49,750 nucleotides of DNA from an uncultured Saprospiraceae bacterium (lineage in GTDB: Bacteria; Bacteroidota; Bacteroidia; Chitinophagales; Saprospiraceae): contig CALBEE010000177.1 of the NCBI GenBank assembly GCA_937927575.1, positions 1 to 49,750 of the forward strand. Reading direction: 5' to 3'. Each line of letters starts with the position of its first letter. The first letter of the stretch is position 1. Below, one piece after another: positions 18,309 through 26,027 of the stretch. The position numbers and the translations under genes are program-made. The notes beneath the pieces are model-generated. The model ran no database searches. It was given only the letters and a program-made list of their open reading frames with translations, and had not been told where the DNA came from.

Positions 18309-18468
18309 ATGGCTCAATCAAAAGCTCAAAAAAGAACGGCAGCTAAAAAAAGTAGCTGAAGCAAAATCTCAAGCAAGAAAAGCGATTAGATCAACAAAAC
18401 CTCAAGCTACCTCTGGAGGTAAGGCACCTAAGGGTAAAAAGTCTCTGACTGCAGGAAAAAGAAAATAG
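18309..18468 (+). pseudogene. Small Lys/Ala-rich basic protein gene with a +1-base frameshift in an A7 run
   Basis: From ATG 18309 the frame reads MAQSKAQKRTAAKKSS and stops at 18357. Removing one A from the run at 18345-18351 gives AAKKVAEAKSQARKAIRSTK, continuing to GKKSLTAGKRK and TAG at 18466-18468, a uniform 52-residue basic protein. The downstream frame has no start of its own. So this is a recent frameshift, a homopolymer error in the sequence, or transcript slippage or programmed shifting. Element copy 4 lies upstream and a hairpin at 18498 ends the unit. The composition suggests a nucleic-acid-binding protein, but no family is recognised. Confidence 0.7.
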
Positions 18469-18497
18469 ATCCACGGAAGTGAATCCTAATTGAAGAT

Positions 18498-18527
18498 GGG
18501 CTGTGCAGTTGTTTTATTGTACAGCCC
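18498..18527 (+). terminator. Hairpin after the small basic gene
   Basis: Stem GGGCTGTGCA (18498-18507) pairs with TGTACAGCCC (18518-18527), 10 bp with one G-T pair and a T-rich loop. It lies 30 bp after the stop at 18468 and 30 bp before the second usp gene. A clear T-tract is lacking. Confidence 0.55.
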
Positions 18528-18556
18528 AATTTAGTAAATGACAAAATCATAAACCT

Positions 18557-19471
18557 ATGAAACATATTAATAAAATACTCGTAGCATCGGAACTCAATCA
18601 AGAATCGTACGAAGCTCTTATGTATGGCATAACACTCGGACTTATGTATGATGCTGAGGTCAGTTGTATACATGTAGTCAAGCCATCACCTATTGATATT
18701 ATAAAAGAGACGCTTCGGATAGGTTCGGCTAAGTATGGCGATGCCTTAAAAAATGCTAAAGAGGAAAGCCAAGAAATACTGACACATATTATAGACGTCA
18801 TAGGTAGAGAGTTAGGTGTAGGCGAAGTAGATATTAATCTAAAGATCGTATCAGGCAACCTAAGCAATTGTATCATGGATCATGCGGAGCAAATTAATGC
18901 AGATATGGTTATCATAGGTACAGAATCTGGTAGTAGATTTTCTAGAACGCCACATACCAATCTTGCACTTAATATGATCAAGCTGGAAAAAGCAAATGTG
19001 CTCTTAGTGCCTTCAGGATTCCGAATGGAAAGAATAGAAGCATACGGAGCTTTTATAAACTTCGAATCAGAGGAAATCGACTTTATCAACAAATTGATCA
19101 AACATGCTCGAAATACTGATAAAGGAGTAAAACTCATCCACGTCCTTGAAGGAGGCAAAGGATTAGATAAGGCAAAAGAATATCTACGGAGTTTCGAAAG
19201 ACTTTTTGCTCAAGAAAAAGCTAAAGGTGAGATAGAGTTTATCATCGAAACAGGAAATGTTAAGGAGGTTGTTAATTCGCTTCATCAAAAACATGGTATT
19301 GACCTAATGGTCATTAGGGCCTATAGAAGACATTGGGGCTTGTACACTTCTTCTTCAGAGTTTTCTGATGAAGTTATCAGAAATATAAAGACCCCTCTAA
19401 TGGTTTGGAAGACAAGTAGAAAAGATAAAAGAGCGATACTGAATCATAGGTTGCAAGCACTAGAAGTTTAG
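18557..19471 (+). CDS. Universal stress protein with two Usp domains (paralogue)
   Basis: A 304-residue tandem Usp protein starting MKHINKILVASELNQESYEALMYGITLGLMYDAEVSCIHV. The first domain ends with ADMVIIGTESGSRFSR and ANVLLVPSG; the second runs from about 158 and ends IKTPLMVWK. It aligns along its length with the minus-strand usp (17161-18048), so the pair arose by duplication and inversion or by divergent placement. It follows the frameshifted small gene and a hairpin; its own promoter is not obvious. A polar, lysine-rich tail (KTSRKDKRAILNHR) is extra. A stress role is from the family. Confidence 0.9.
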   Translation: MKHINKILVASELNQESYEALMYGITLGLMYDAEVSCIHVVKPSPIDIIKETLRIGSAKYGDALKNAKEESQEILTHIIDVIGRELGVGEVDINLKIVSGNLSNCIMDHAEQINADMVIIGTESGSRFSRTPHTNLALNMIKLEKANVLLVPSGFRMERIEAYGAFINFESEEIDFINKLIKHARNTDKGVKLIHVLEGGKGLDKAKEYLRSFERLFAQEKAKGEIEFIIETGNVKEVVNSLHQKHGIDLMVIRAYRRHWGLYTSSSEFSDEVIRNIKTPLMVWKTSRKDKRAILNHRLQALEV

Positions 19472-19640
19472 AATTTCGTTCGACAGATTAGGAATTTCAG
19501 ATTGCATTATTCAAAATTTACCACTGTAACATAAGCTATGTATAATACTCTCAAAATAATATGGGCTGTGGAAAATCAGATAGATATTCTATGTCTTGCC
19601 AAATAATGAGTTATCCATTTGAGCGGACTAATTATTTTTT

Positions 19641-19671
19641 GTGACCAATTCCAAATGATAGACTCTCTTTA
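19641..19671 (+). promoter_or_regulatory. Bipartite GTGACC / TCTCT element, copy 5
   Basis: TTGTGACCAAT at 19639 onward and GACTCTCTTTA at 19661-19671. Only 17 bp separate its end from the mscS-like ATG at 19689, so a separate core promoter cannot fit between them: the element itself must contain the promoter or act as a blocker or RNA element. Confidence 0.8.
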
Positions 19672-19688
19672 CCAAATAATAAATCTAA

Positions 19689-20603
19689 ATGGAAAAACTT
19701 CTAGATCAAATTCAAGAATCGTTTACATTGCTTAATGGTAAAATATGGAAATGGATGGACGAAATTGTCCTCTCCTTACCCAACCTAATACTGGTTTTTG
19801 TTACTTTATTCATAGGTCTCAAACTGATGAAATATGCTAATAGACTTATTGCTAGAATCGTAGCGAAAAGCTTTCCTGCTAATCAAAGTGTACAAAACTT
19901 GGTAAACAATGTTGCGGCAGTATTTCTATACTTAATCCTAGGTGTAATCTTACTTGCGATATTAGGCTTGCAAGGGCCGATCACTACAGTACTTGCATCT
20001 GCAGGGGTAGCGGGTTTGGCCTTGGGTCTAGCATTACAGGATCCTTTGATGAATCTATTCTCAGGAATCATCATGAGTGTCAAGCATGTCTTTGACGTGG
20101 GTGATTTTATAGAGTCCAATGGATTTATTGGAGAGGTGAAAATGGTATCGCTAAAATCAACTGAACTAAGAATGCTTAGTGGAGAAGAAGTAAGTATTCC
20201 AAACAAGTTAGTCTTGCAGAATCCTGTCAAAAACTTCAGTACTAATGGTAATCGAAGAGTGGAGATCATCTGCGGAATATCATATGGGGATGATCTGGAG
20301 AGAGTCAAAGAAATAGCTCTAGCTGCGGTCAGACCTCTAGCAATGGATACCGTAGTTAGACCTGCAGAATTTATATATACGGGCTTTGGGGATAGTGCGA
20401 TTAATTTCCAACTTCGCTTTTGGATCAATCCTCCTACAGTCTGGGAATTTTTGAATACTAAAAGTATGGCTATCATGAAACTTAAGGCTGCATTTGACCA
20501 AAATGACATTACTATACCATTCCCAATCAGGACATTAGATTTTGGGATCAAAGGTGGTGTAACGTTACAAGAGAATATTGGTATCCCAGGCATGGTCAAG
20601 TAG
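19689..20603 (+). CDS. MscS-family mechanosensitive channel
   Basis: A 304-residue small-conductance mechanosensitive channel. Membrane helices lie at about 28-48 and 70-92; the pore-lining TM3 at about 96-125 is rich in Gly/Ala (VLASAGVAGLALGLALQDPLMN). It continues into the MscS beta domain (FDVGDFIESNGFIGEV, EVSIPNKLVLQNPVKNFS) and the C-terminal alpha/beta domain. The channel releases solutes on hypoosmotic shock. It is the first gene of a + strand run with rsbS-like, rsbT-rsbX-like, histidine kinase and response regulator genes (50-bp gap, then overlaps), and has element copy 5 immediately upstream. Its position suggests membrane tension or turgor is linked to the Rsb module; that is inference. 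Confidence 0.93.
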   Translation: MEKLLDQIQESFTLLNGKIWKWMDEIVLSLPNLILVFVTLFIGLKLMKYANRLIARIVAKSFPANQSVQNLVNNVAAVFLYLILGVILLAILGLQGPITTVLASAGVAGLALGLALQDPLMNLFSGIIMSVKHVFDVGDFIESNGFIGEVKMVSLKSTELRMLSGEEVSIPNKLVLQNPVKNFSTNGNRRVEIICGISYGDDLERVKEIALAAVRPLAMDTVVRPAEFIYTGFGDSAINFQLRFWINPPTVWEFLNTKSMAIMKLKAAFDQNDITIPFPIRTLDFGIKGGVTLQENIGIPGMVK

Positions 20604-20653
20604 ACAGAATATTTCATTGTATCTTGTCTAATATTTTCAATCAAAAAATAACT

Positions 20654-21097
20654 ATGTCAGAAACAAATAAACCTAACGATGAAGTAGCCATCAGTCGTAG
20701 AGTCTTAGGCGGAGAAGCACCCATCGTTATCAATGAGATCACAGATAGATGCTTATATTCAGGCTTCTTTGGTACACTTGATAGTGTCCGTATGAAGAAG
20801 GTAAACGATGCCATCATGGCTGTAGCGGATCGTAACGATCACGATATGATGATCATCGACCTTAGCAATGTAGAAGTAATAGACAGTGCGGTAGCAGGTA
20901 ATCTCAAAAAGCTCAATAAGCTACTTCAGCTGATAGGAGTTGAGGTTGTATTTTGTGGTTTTAAGCCAGTAGTGGCAGCCAGTATGATCAGCGCAGGTGT
21001 AGAATTAGATAATATTCAAGTAGAGAAAAACCTCAAGAGATCAATCAAATATGTCTACCAAAAACAAGGGCTAAAATTAGTTCCTATTCAAAAGTAA
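20654..21097 (+). CDS. rsbS: RsbS-like STAS-domain anti-sigma/kinase antagonist
   Basis: A 147-residue STAS protein; ATG 20654 is preferred to TTG 20624 because MSETNK starts a normal soluble N-terminus. The core MMIIDLSNVEVIDSAVAGNL contains the conserved phospho-acceptor serine (S78, equivalent by motif to RsbS Ser59 in MIDSFIA), and VVFCGFKPVVAASMISAGVEL matches the RsbS/RsbR signature. In known stressosome modules RsbS sequesters RsbT until phosphorylated. Its stop overlaps the ATG of the next gene (TAATGA at 21095-21100), a strong sign of coupling. No RsbR-type sensor is present in the window. Confidence 0.88.
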   Translation: MSETNKPNDEVAISRRVLGGEAPIVINEITDRCLYSGFFGTLDSVRMKKVNDAIMAVADRNDHDMMIIDLSNVEVIDSAVAGNLKKLNKLLQLIGVEVVFCGFKPVVAASMISAGVELDNIQVEKNLKRSIKYVYQKQGLKLVPIQK

Positions 21098-22107
21098 TGA
21101 CTACTAGTCCACTACATATCATTCAGTTAGAGACTGAGGCGGACGTAGGTTTGCTTACTCAGGCAGTGAGAGAGTGTTGTCTTGAGAATCGATTTGATCG
21201 AGTGGACACCGAAGAGATGGTCTTAGGATGCTCAGAGATAGGGCACAATGCGGTACGACATGGAGGTGGCGGTTCGGCAAAGATTTATAAATTAAAATAT
21301 GGAAAAGTCATTCGTGTAATCATTTCTGATGATGGACCCGGTATTATCAATTTTGATTTGGCGAGTAGACAAGGATATAGTACTGTCAAGACTAGTCTTG
21401 GTCTAGGCCTAGAGAGTACTCAGCGATTGGTGGATAATTTCAAACTGGATTCTAAAGTGGGTCAGGGTACCACAGTAATATTGGAGAAGTACAGACCGCT
21501 GACGGTAGATAATGTAGCCTACGGCTTAGTAAGTATACCTGATAATAACTACAATTATAATGGAGATCAATACATCCTCAAGGAGTATGATGGAGACTCG
21601 ATATTGATCGGTGTGGTGGATGGTCCAGGCCAAGGATATGATGCTCATTCTATCGCCCAGACTTGCAAACAGTTTGTAGAGAACAATTATAGGAAACCAC
21701 TTACTGAAATCATGACTGCCCTCAATACATTGATGAAAGAAAGCATCGATGACGTCGGTATTACTTGCTCTTTGGCTAGGATTACACCTGGTGAGATTAG
21801 CTATATTGGTTTGGGAGATACGCATGTCTATTTATCTTTAGATGGCAATGACGACATTAGTCTTACTAATCAAGAAGGAAGGATAGGGTATGTGCGAAAA
21901 GTGAAAACTCAGTTGTACAATTCTGAGTTTCAAAATACTGCTCGGATCATCTTATGTACGGATGGAATCAAGACCATTCATGATATGATCGAAGATGAAA
22001 ATCCACAGGCACTAGCCAACAAATTATTTGACCAATATCATCGTACTTTTGGTGATGCCACTATAATCATCGCAGGATATAATAATGTAAAGTCCTATGG
22101 AAACTAA
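21097..22107 (+). CDS. RsbT-like kinase fused to an RsbX-like PP2C phosphatase
   Basis: A 336-residue two-domain protein. Residues 1-133 are a GHKL ATPase of RsbT type: N-box EIGHNAVRHGG (47-57), DDGPGI (78-83), GYSTVKTSLGLGL (93-105) and GQGTTVIL (122-129). Residues 140-330 are a PP2C/SpoIIE-like phosphatase of RsbX type: VVDGPGQGYDAH (173-184), DDVGITCSLARI (218-229), LCTDGI (286-291) and FGDATIIIAG (318-327). In separate form RsbT phosphorylates RsbS and RsbX reverses it; here both would act from one chain. The gene overlaps rsbS by one base and the histidine kinase by 11 bp. Fusions of this kind are known as ATP-binding SpoIIE-family phosphatases. Confidence 0.88.
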   Translation: MTTSPLHIIQLETEADVGLLTQAVRECCLENRFDRVDTEEMVLGCSEIGHNAVRHGGGGSAKIYKLKYGKVIRVIISDDGPGIINFDLASRQGYSTVKTSLGLGLESTQRLVDNFKLDSKVGQGTTVILEKYRPLTVDNVAYGLVSIPDNNYNYNGDQYILKEYDGDSILIGVVDGPGQGYDAHSIAQTCKQFVENNYRKPLTEIMTALNTLMKESIDDVGITCSLARITPGEISYIGLGDTHVYLSLDGNDDISLTNQEGRIGYVRKVKTQLYNSEFQNTARIILCTDGIKTIHDMIEDENPQALANKLFDQYHRTFGDATIIIAGYNNVKSYGN

Positions 22108-23092
22108 TACTGAAGCAATACTATTTCTCAATGCCCTCGTATCCAATATGGATATCGGAGTCATTTCCTATGATATGGAAGGCTATGTGACATTGATCAA
22201 TGGTAAGGCAGTGGAATTTCTAGGCATCAATGAAAAGGCAAATAAACTAATTGATAAAGAAGTATTGACTCTTTTAGAAATACCAGAACTATTAAAAGAG
22301 GTAAAATCTGGGATATCAAAATCACGACGTAACTTTCACATCACGGATGTTCTCTATAATGAAAGACATCTCATTATCGATGGTAAAAAAATGCTAGATG
22401 GAATGCTTCTCAGTATTACAGATATTACCGAAAATGTATTAGCCAAGGATGAAGCTACTCAGTCACTATTACTGGGTCAAGAAATGGAAAGACGAAGGCT
22501 AGCCAAAGAGATTCATGACGGTGTAGGACCTCATATGAGTGCCCTCAAGCTGCAAATTGATGCCATAAAGAGAAAAGCCAAATCAGAAACATTAATATCC
22601 GGACTTGAAGAAATCAACGAAGCCATCAGTGATATAGCCAGCGATATCCGTCAGATATCTCATGACTTGATGCCGAGTAGTTTAATTGATTTTGGTGTGG
22701 TGACCGCATTGTCCAATTTCTCCCAAAAGATATCGAATGCTAGTGAAATAGAAGTGCACTTTCAAGCTAACATAACAGATGGTCTACTCAGCAAGGAATA
22801 CGAACTCAATATATATCGTATAATTCAAGAGCTAGTCAATAATGCCGTGAAACATAGCCAATGTAAGAATATCGAAATCAGTATCCGACAAGATCAAGAC
22901 TGGATCAATATCCTTGTACAAGATGATGGAGTAGGTATGGATATATCCAAATCAGTAGAGGGTATTGGATTATACAATATTCAAACTAGAGTAGAGTCTC
23001 TACAAGGAGATATTGACATAACTTCTCAGACTAGTGCGGGAGTTACCATTCACATTACATTACCGACAGGTCTATTTGACCAAAACAACTAA
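22097..23092 (+). CDS. NarL-type sensor histidine kinase with PAS-like domain
   Basis: A 331-residue cytoplasmic kinase without membrane helices. A PAS-like domain occupies residues 10-115 (MDIGVISYDMEGYVTLINGKAVEFLG ... SITDITE split across its two halves). HisKA_3 follows with the phospho-acceptor H140 in RRRLAKEIHDGVGPHMS, then a HATPase with N-box IIQELVNNAVKHS, DDGVGMD and GIGLYNIQTRVESL. Its start overlaps the RsbT-X gene by 11 bp, so the switch and the kinase are made together. In rsbRST modules of Gram-negative bacteria a two-component pair is a reported output. It should phosphorylate the regulator encoded 4 bp downstream. Confidence 0.93.
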   Translation: METNTEAILFLNALVSNMDIGVISYDMEGYVTLINGKAVEFLGINEKANKLIDKEVLTLLEIPELLKEVKSGISKSRRNFHITDVLYNERHLIIDGKKMLDGMLLSITDITENVLAKDEATQSLLLGQEMERRRLAKEIHDGVGPHMSALKLQIDAIKRKAKSETLISGLEEINEAISDIASDIRQISHDLMPSSLIDFGVVTALSNFSQKISNASEIEVHFQANITDGLLSKEYELNIYRIIQELVNNAVKHSQCKNIEISIRQDQDWINILVQDDGVGMDISKSVEGIGLYNIQTRVESLQGDIDITSQTSAGVTIHITLPTGLFDQNN

Positions 23093-23096
23093 TACC

Positions 23097-23738
23097 ATGA
23101 ACGTAGCGATAATAGATGACCACAAAATGTTTCGCCAAGGAGTAGAAGCAATGCTAGAAGATCATGATGACGTAAGCCTATCTTGGGGAGCTAAGAATTC
23201 TGAAGAGGCGATGGCCAAGTTGGATATAGAAATACCAGATGTAATACTCATGGATATTACCCTCGGTAATGAAAGCGGTATCACCTTGACTAAAAATATA
23301 CTAGCGTCACATCCTGATATCAAAGTACTCGGACTATCCATGCACAAAGAAGATAACTACATCGTCAATCTACTAGAAGTGGGAGCCAAAGGATATCTAC
23401 TCAAAGATGCAGGATCCGACGAAATGGTAATGGCCATCAAAAAAGTATATGAAGGAGACACTTATTATAGCTCACATGTCACCAATGTACTTATGAAGCA
23501 CTTAACTAAAGGAACAAAACCTTCAGAGACAGGCGATCAGGTAAAACTTACCAATAGAGAATCAGAGATACTAAAGCTCATCGCTGAAGAATATTCCAAT
23601 CCTGAAATAGCCGAAAAACTATTCATTAGTATCCGCACGGTAGATACCCATAGACGTAATCTGCTAGATAAACTACAAGCCAAAAATACTGCAGGGCTTG
23701 TGAGATATGCTATGAAACATGGCATTGTTGATTTATAA
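23097..23738 (+). CDS. LuxR/NarL-type response regulator
   Basis: A 213-residue regulator: receiver domain with acidic pair D7-D8 (IIDDHKMF), phospho-acceptor D53 in VILMDITLG and K103 in GYLLKDAG, then a GerE/LuxR helix-turn-helix at about 150-213 (LTNRESEILKLIAEE, SIRTVDTHRRNLLDKL). The ATG at 23097 lies 4 bp after the kinase stop; an upstream TTG in frame would add 21 residues encoded inside the kinase gene and is rejected. It is the last gene of the mscS-rsb operon, followed by a hairpin. It is one candidate for the factor that governs the regulon in this island. Confidence 0.94.
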   Translation: MNVAIIDDHKMFRQGVEAMLEDHDDVSLSWGAKNSEEAMAKLDIEIPDVILMDITLGNESGITLTKNILASHPDIKVLGLSMHKEDNYIVNLLEVGAKGYLLKDAGSDEMVMAIKKVYEGDTYYSSHVTNVLMKHLTKGTKPSETGDQVKLTNRESEILKLIAEEYSNPEIAEKLFISIRTVDTHRRNLLDKLQAKNTAGLVRYAMKHGIVDL

Positions 23739-23765
23739 TCAGACCTTGCCGAACCATCTACTAAT

Positions 23766-23782
23766 GTCTCTCTAAGAGAGAC
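23766..23782 (+). terminator. Short hairpin after the rsb operon
   Basis: GTCTCTC (23766-23772) and GAGAGAC (23776-23782) form a perfect 7-bp stem with loop TAA, 27 bp after the response regulator stop. No T-run follows, so the call is tentative. Confidence 0.4.
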
Positions 23783-23819
23783 GCAAGCGTACGTTGCATA
23801 ACCAAAAAATAAGTAATGT

Positions 23820-23906
23820 ATGAAAAAGGTAATCTTACTATTGAGTAGTGTAACCTTAATGAAAATTACTGCAATTACTACAATGGCTCAGCGGTTCGGA
23901 TGCTAA
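23820..23906 (+). pseudogene. 5' remnant of a secreted-protein gene
   Basis: ATG 23820 opens with a convincing signal peptide (MKKVILLLSSVTLMKITAIT then TMAQ) but stops after 28 codons at 23904-23906 (AQRFGC then TAA). This is a secretion signal with no mature part, so most likely a decayed gene. The following 370 bp contain another short in-frame piece (about 23962-24093, SQINERILADLIKAYISNV) that could be the disrupted remainder. I cannot name the original family. Confidence 0.5.
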
Positions 23907-24277
23907 GTAAGATTCAACTTGAAGAATGTAAAAAATGAAAAGGTATTAACAACCTAAGTCAAATTAATGAGCGAATACTTGCTGATCTGATAAAGGCATA
24001 TATATCTAATGTCCTTCTATTTCTTATGGCATTAAATAGTAAGGTATTTGATGTAAATGGTATGCTTCAAAATGGATTCAAAATAATGAAATAGATCTCA
24101 ATCGAAGGGGTAGCAATATTAGAACCGCTGCATATATAGACATTATTGTAGTGTGATGATCAGCATTATTACTGTATTAGCTGGACAGTAAGTCATGCAG
24201 ATTGTGAAAGCCAATCGGAACACCAATGACTAAGCATGGACTTTGATAATTTCTTTTAAAAAATAAGTAGCTGATGT
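23907..24277 (+). other. Apparently decayed coding DNA
   Basis: No complete gene. Several short open pieces in different frames follow the signal-peptide remnant, including 44 codons ending with TAG at about 24091-24093. This looks like a degenerate gene separating the rsb operon from the OmpA-like gene, but the original protein is not recognisable. Confidence 0.4.
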
Positions 24278-24308
24278 GTGACCTATCAAAATATACGGAC
24301 TCTCTTTG
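24278..24308 (+). promoter_or_regulatory. Bipartite GTGACC / TCTCT element, copy 6
   Basis: TGTGACCTAT from 24277 and GACTCTCTTTG at 24298-24308, with the same 14-nt spacer. It lies 50 bp before the ATG of the OmpA-like lipoprotein (24359), immediately behind the decayed region, so this promoter has survived beside dead DNA. Confidence 0.75.
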
Positions 24309-24358
24309 AGGCAAATGGGTAAGCCCAATGAAACTTAAAACGCATAAAAACAAATTAA

Positions 24359-25261
24359 ATGAAACAAGTTATTTTTAGTTCCACATTACTTTTCATGATT
24401 CTGTTAGCTTCATCTTGTGCTAGTAAGAAAACTTTAGAAACTGTCAGAATACAATTAGATGATGCGACGAACGATTTCCGAAGAACGCAATACGAACTCG
24501 AGAATTGTAATATTAAATATACCAAGGTAGTTGGAGAAAAAGAAGCTCTTCAAGGTCAGCTGGCTAGCAGAGCCGATCAGATACAAGATCTTAGAGATCA
24601 AATCATAGATCTCAAAAATCAACGTGAAAATCAGATTACACAGGTAGGTGATCTTACAGTATTATCTAAAACCGCCAATGATAATATTGGCCAGACGATC
24701 AGACAATTGGAAAATAAAGATAAATATATCAATCTACTCCAAGCGGCTAAAAACAAAACAGATTCTCTGAATCTCGCACTAGCGATTAATCTCAAAAGTG
24801 TACTAGCTAAAGGCATAGCGGATGAAGATATAGAAGTCAAAGTGGACAAAACTGTGGTATATGTCAATCTATCAGATAAGATGCTTTACAACTCAGGTAG
24901 TGCTACCATCACCCCTAGAGCGGATGAAGTTTTATCTAAGATAGCTCAGATCATCAAATCAAGACCGGATTTAGATCTAATGGTAGAGGGATATACAGAC
25001 AATACTCCTATACGTAACTCTTGTGTAGAAGATAACTGGGATCTATCTGTTAAGAGAGCTACCTCTGTGGTTCGTTCTCTACAAACTAAGTATGGAGTCA
25101 ATCCAGACAAGCTTATAGCTGCTGGTAGAGGCGAATACAATGCACTGGCAGATAATAATACTGCAGAAGGTAAATCAATTAACAGGAGAACAAGAGTAAT
25201 ACTCTTACCTAAGCTGGGACAGTTTTATGAATTACTAGATCCTACCAAAATGCCTAATTAA
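24359..25261 (+). CDS. OmpA/Pal-like peptidoglycan-binding lipoprotein
   Basis: A 300-residue lipoprotein with lipobox LASSC (Cys20), a long coiled-coil segment (about 25-130, charged heptads such as LRDQIIDLKNQREN) and a C-terminal OmpA domain (about 165-285) with MLYNSGSATITPRADEVL, VEGYTDNTPI, NWDLSVKRATSVVRSL and RRTRVILLP. It should tether the outer membrane to peptidoglycan, with the coiled coil as a spacer. It is monocistronic: element copy 6 lies 50 bp upstream and a strong terminator 30 bp downstream. Its presence in the regulon suggests envelope stress. Confidence 0.92.
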   Translation: MKQVIFSSTLLFMILLASSCASKKTLETVRIQLDDATNDFRRTQYELENCNIKYTKVVGEKEALQGQLASRADQIQDLRDQIIDLKNQRENQITQVGDLTVLSKTANDNIGQTIRQLENKDKYINLLQAAKNKTDSLNLALAINLKSVLAKGIADEDIEVKVDKTVVYVNLSDKMLYNSGSATITPRADEVLSKIAQIIKSRPDLDLMVEGYTDNTPIRNSCVEDNWDLSVKRATSVVRSLQTKYGVNPDKLIAAGRGEYNALADNNTAEGKSINRRTRVILLPKLGQFYELLDPTKMPN

Positions 25262-25290
25262 TATTTAAGCTATTGTATATCAAATAGTTG

Positions 25291-25330
25291 AGCCTTCATT
25301 GTCATGTTGATAATGAGGGCTTTTCTTTTC
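25291..25330 (+). terminator. Rho-independent terminator of the OmpA-like gene
   Basis: Stem AGCCTTCATT (25291-25300) with AATGAGGGCT (25312-25321), 10 bp including one G-T pair and an 11-nt loop, followed by TTTTCTTTTC. This is the most canonical terminator in the window. Confidence 0.85.
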
Positions 25331-25453
25331 ACATAAAAGCTATCTAGGTAATTCTCGTAGATAAAAAATACGCCTTTTAGCTGTGTTTCAGGCCGTCACA
25401 TCAAGTGATCTTTGACTTATAAATAATAACCACACATAATAATTCAGAAGATC

Positions 25454-26002
25454 ATGATCTCTACTCAGACACTACAGAAGGAAGAAGTACTAGTTATCAC
25501 ATACCAAACTACTCAGTGCAATAAGGCATTTGGTGAGTTATATGAAATGTTCTACAGTCAGCTATTTGACTACGTATGCAAAATCGCCAATAATGCAGAT
25601 GATGCTTTTGATATCACTCAAGAAGCTTTCATAAAAGCAGCACAAGAATTACACAAACTCAAAGTACCTATCACATTCAGGTTTTGGTTATTTAGAATTG
25701 CTAAGCATATGTGTATGAAAAATCACAGAAAGATCGCCAAACAATCATACGACAGCTATGAAGAAGATTTTGCTTCACAAGATTACAGTACTTCGGAGGC
25801 TATCGAAAAAGATGAATTACTAGAAAAAATGACTCTTATACTATCTACGCTATCAAAAGAAGATCAGCAACTTCTACTAGCTAAATACAGCGAAGGTAAG
25901 TCGATCAAAGAAATCATGGAATCAACAAGTCTCGCTAGCTCTACGGTCAAGATGAAACTGATGAGAGCAAGAATTAAGGTAGCTCAGCAACTATCAGTAT
26001 AA
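25454..26002 (+). CDS. ECF-type RNA polymerase sigma factor
   Basis: A 182-residue sigma-70 family protein. Region 2 covers about 22-92 (AFGELYEMFYSQLFDYVCKI, DAFDITQEAFIKAA, FRFWLFRIAKHMCMKNHRK) and region 4 about 125-178 (LSTLSKEDQQLLLAKYSEGK, IKEIMESTSLASSTVKMKLMRARIKV). The linker is acidic (YDSYEEDFASQD). No anti-sigma gene with a membrane helix or zinc motif is adjacent; the next gene is a 79-residue soluble protein that carries the GTGACC/TCTCT element. Its own upstream region lacks a copy of that element. It is the obvious candidate to read the element, but this is inference from co-location. Confidence 0.92.
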   Translation: MISTQTLQKEEVLVITYQTTQCNKAFGELYEMFYSQLFDYVCKIANNADDAFDITQEAFIKAAQELHKLKVPITFRFWLFRIAKHMCMKNHRKIAKQSYDSYEEDFASQDYSTSEAIEKDELLEKMTLILSTLSKEDQQLLLAKYSEGKSIKEIMESTSLASSTVKMKLMRARIKVAQQLSV

Positions 26003-26027
26003 TCCATATGATATCTGTAGTGAATAT

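Noticed and set aside
19883-20644. Long antisense open frame opposite the MscS gene
   Set aside because: The plus-strand frame is a clear MscS channel; the antisense product has no recognisable domain and is a codon-bias shadow.
23766-23782. TCTCTCT-containing inverted repeat as an eighth copy of the regulatory element
   Set aside because: No GTGACC box lies at the required distance on either strand; it is better read as a hairpin.
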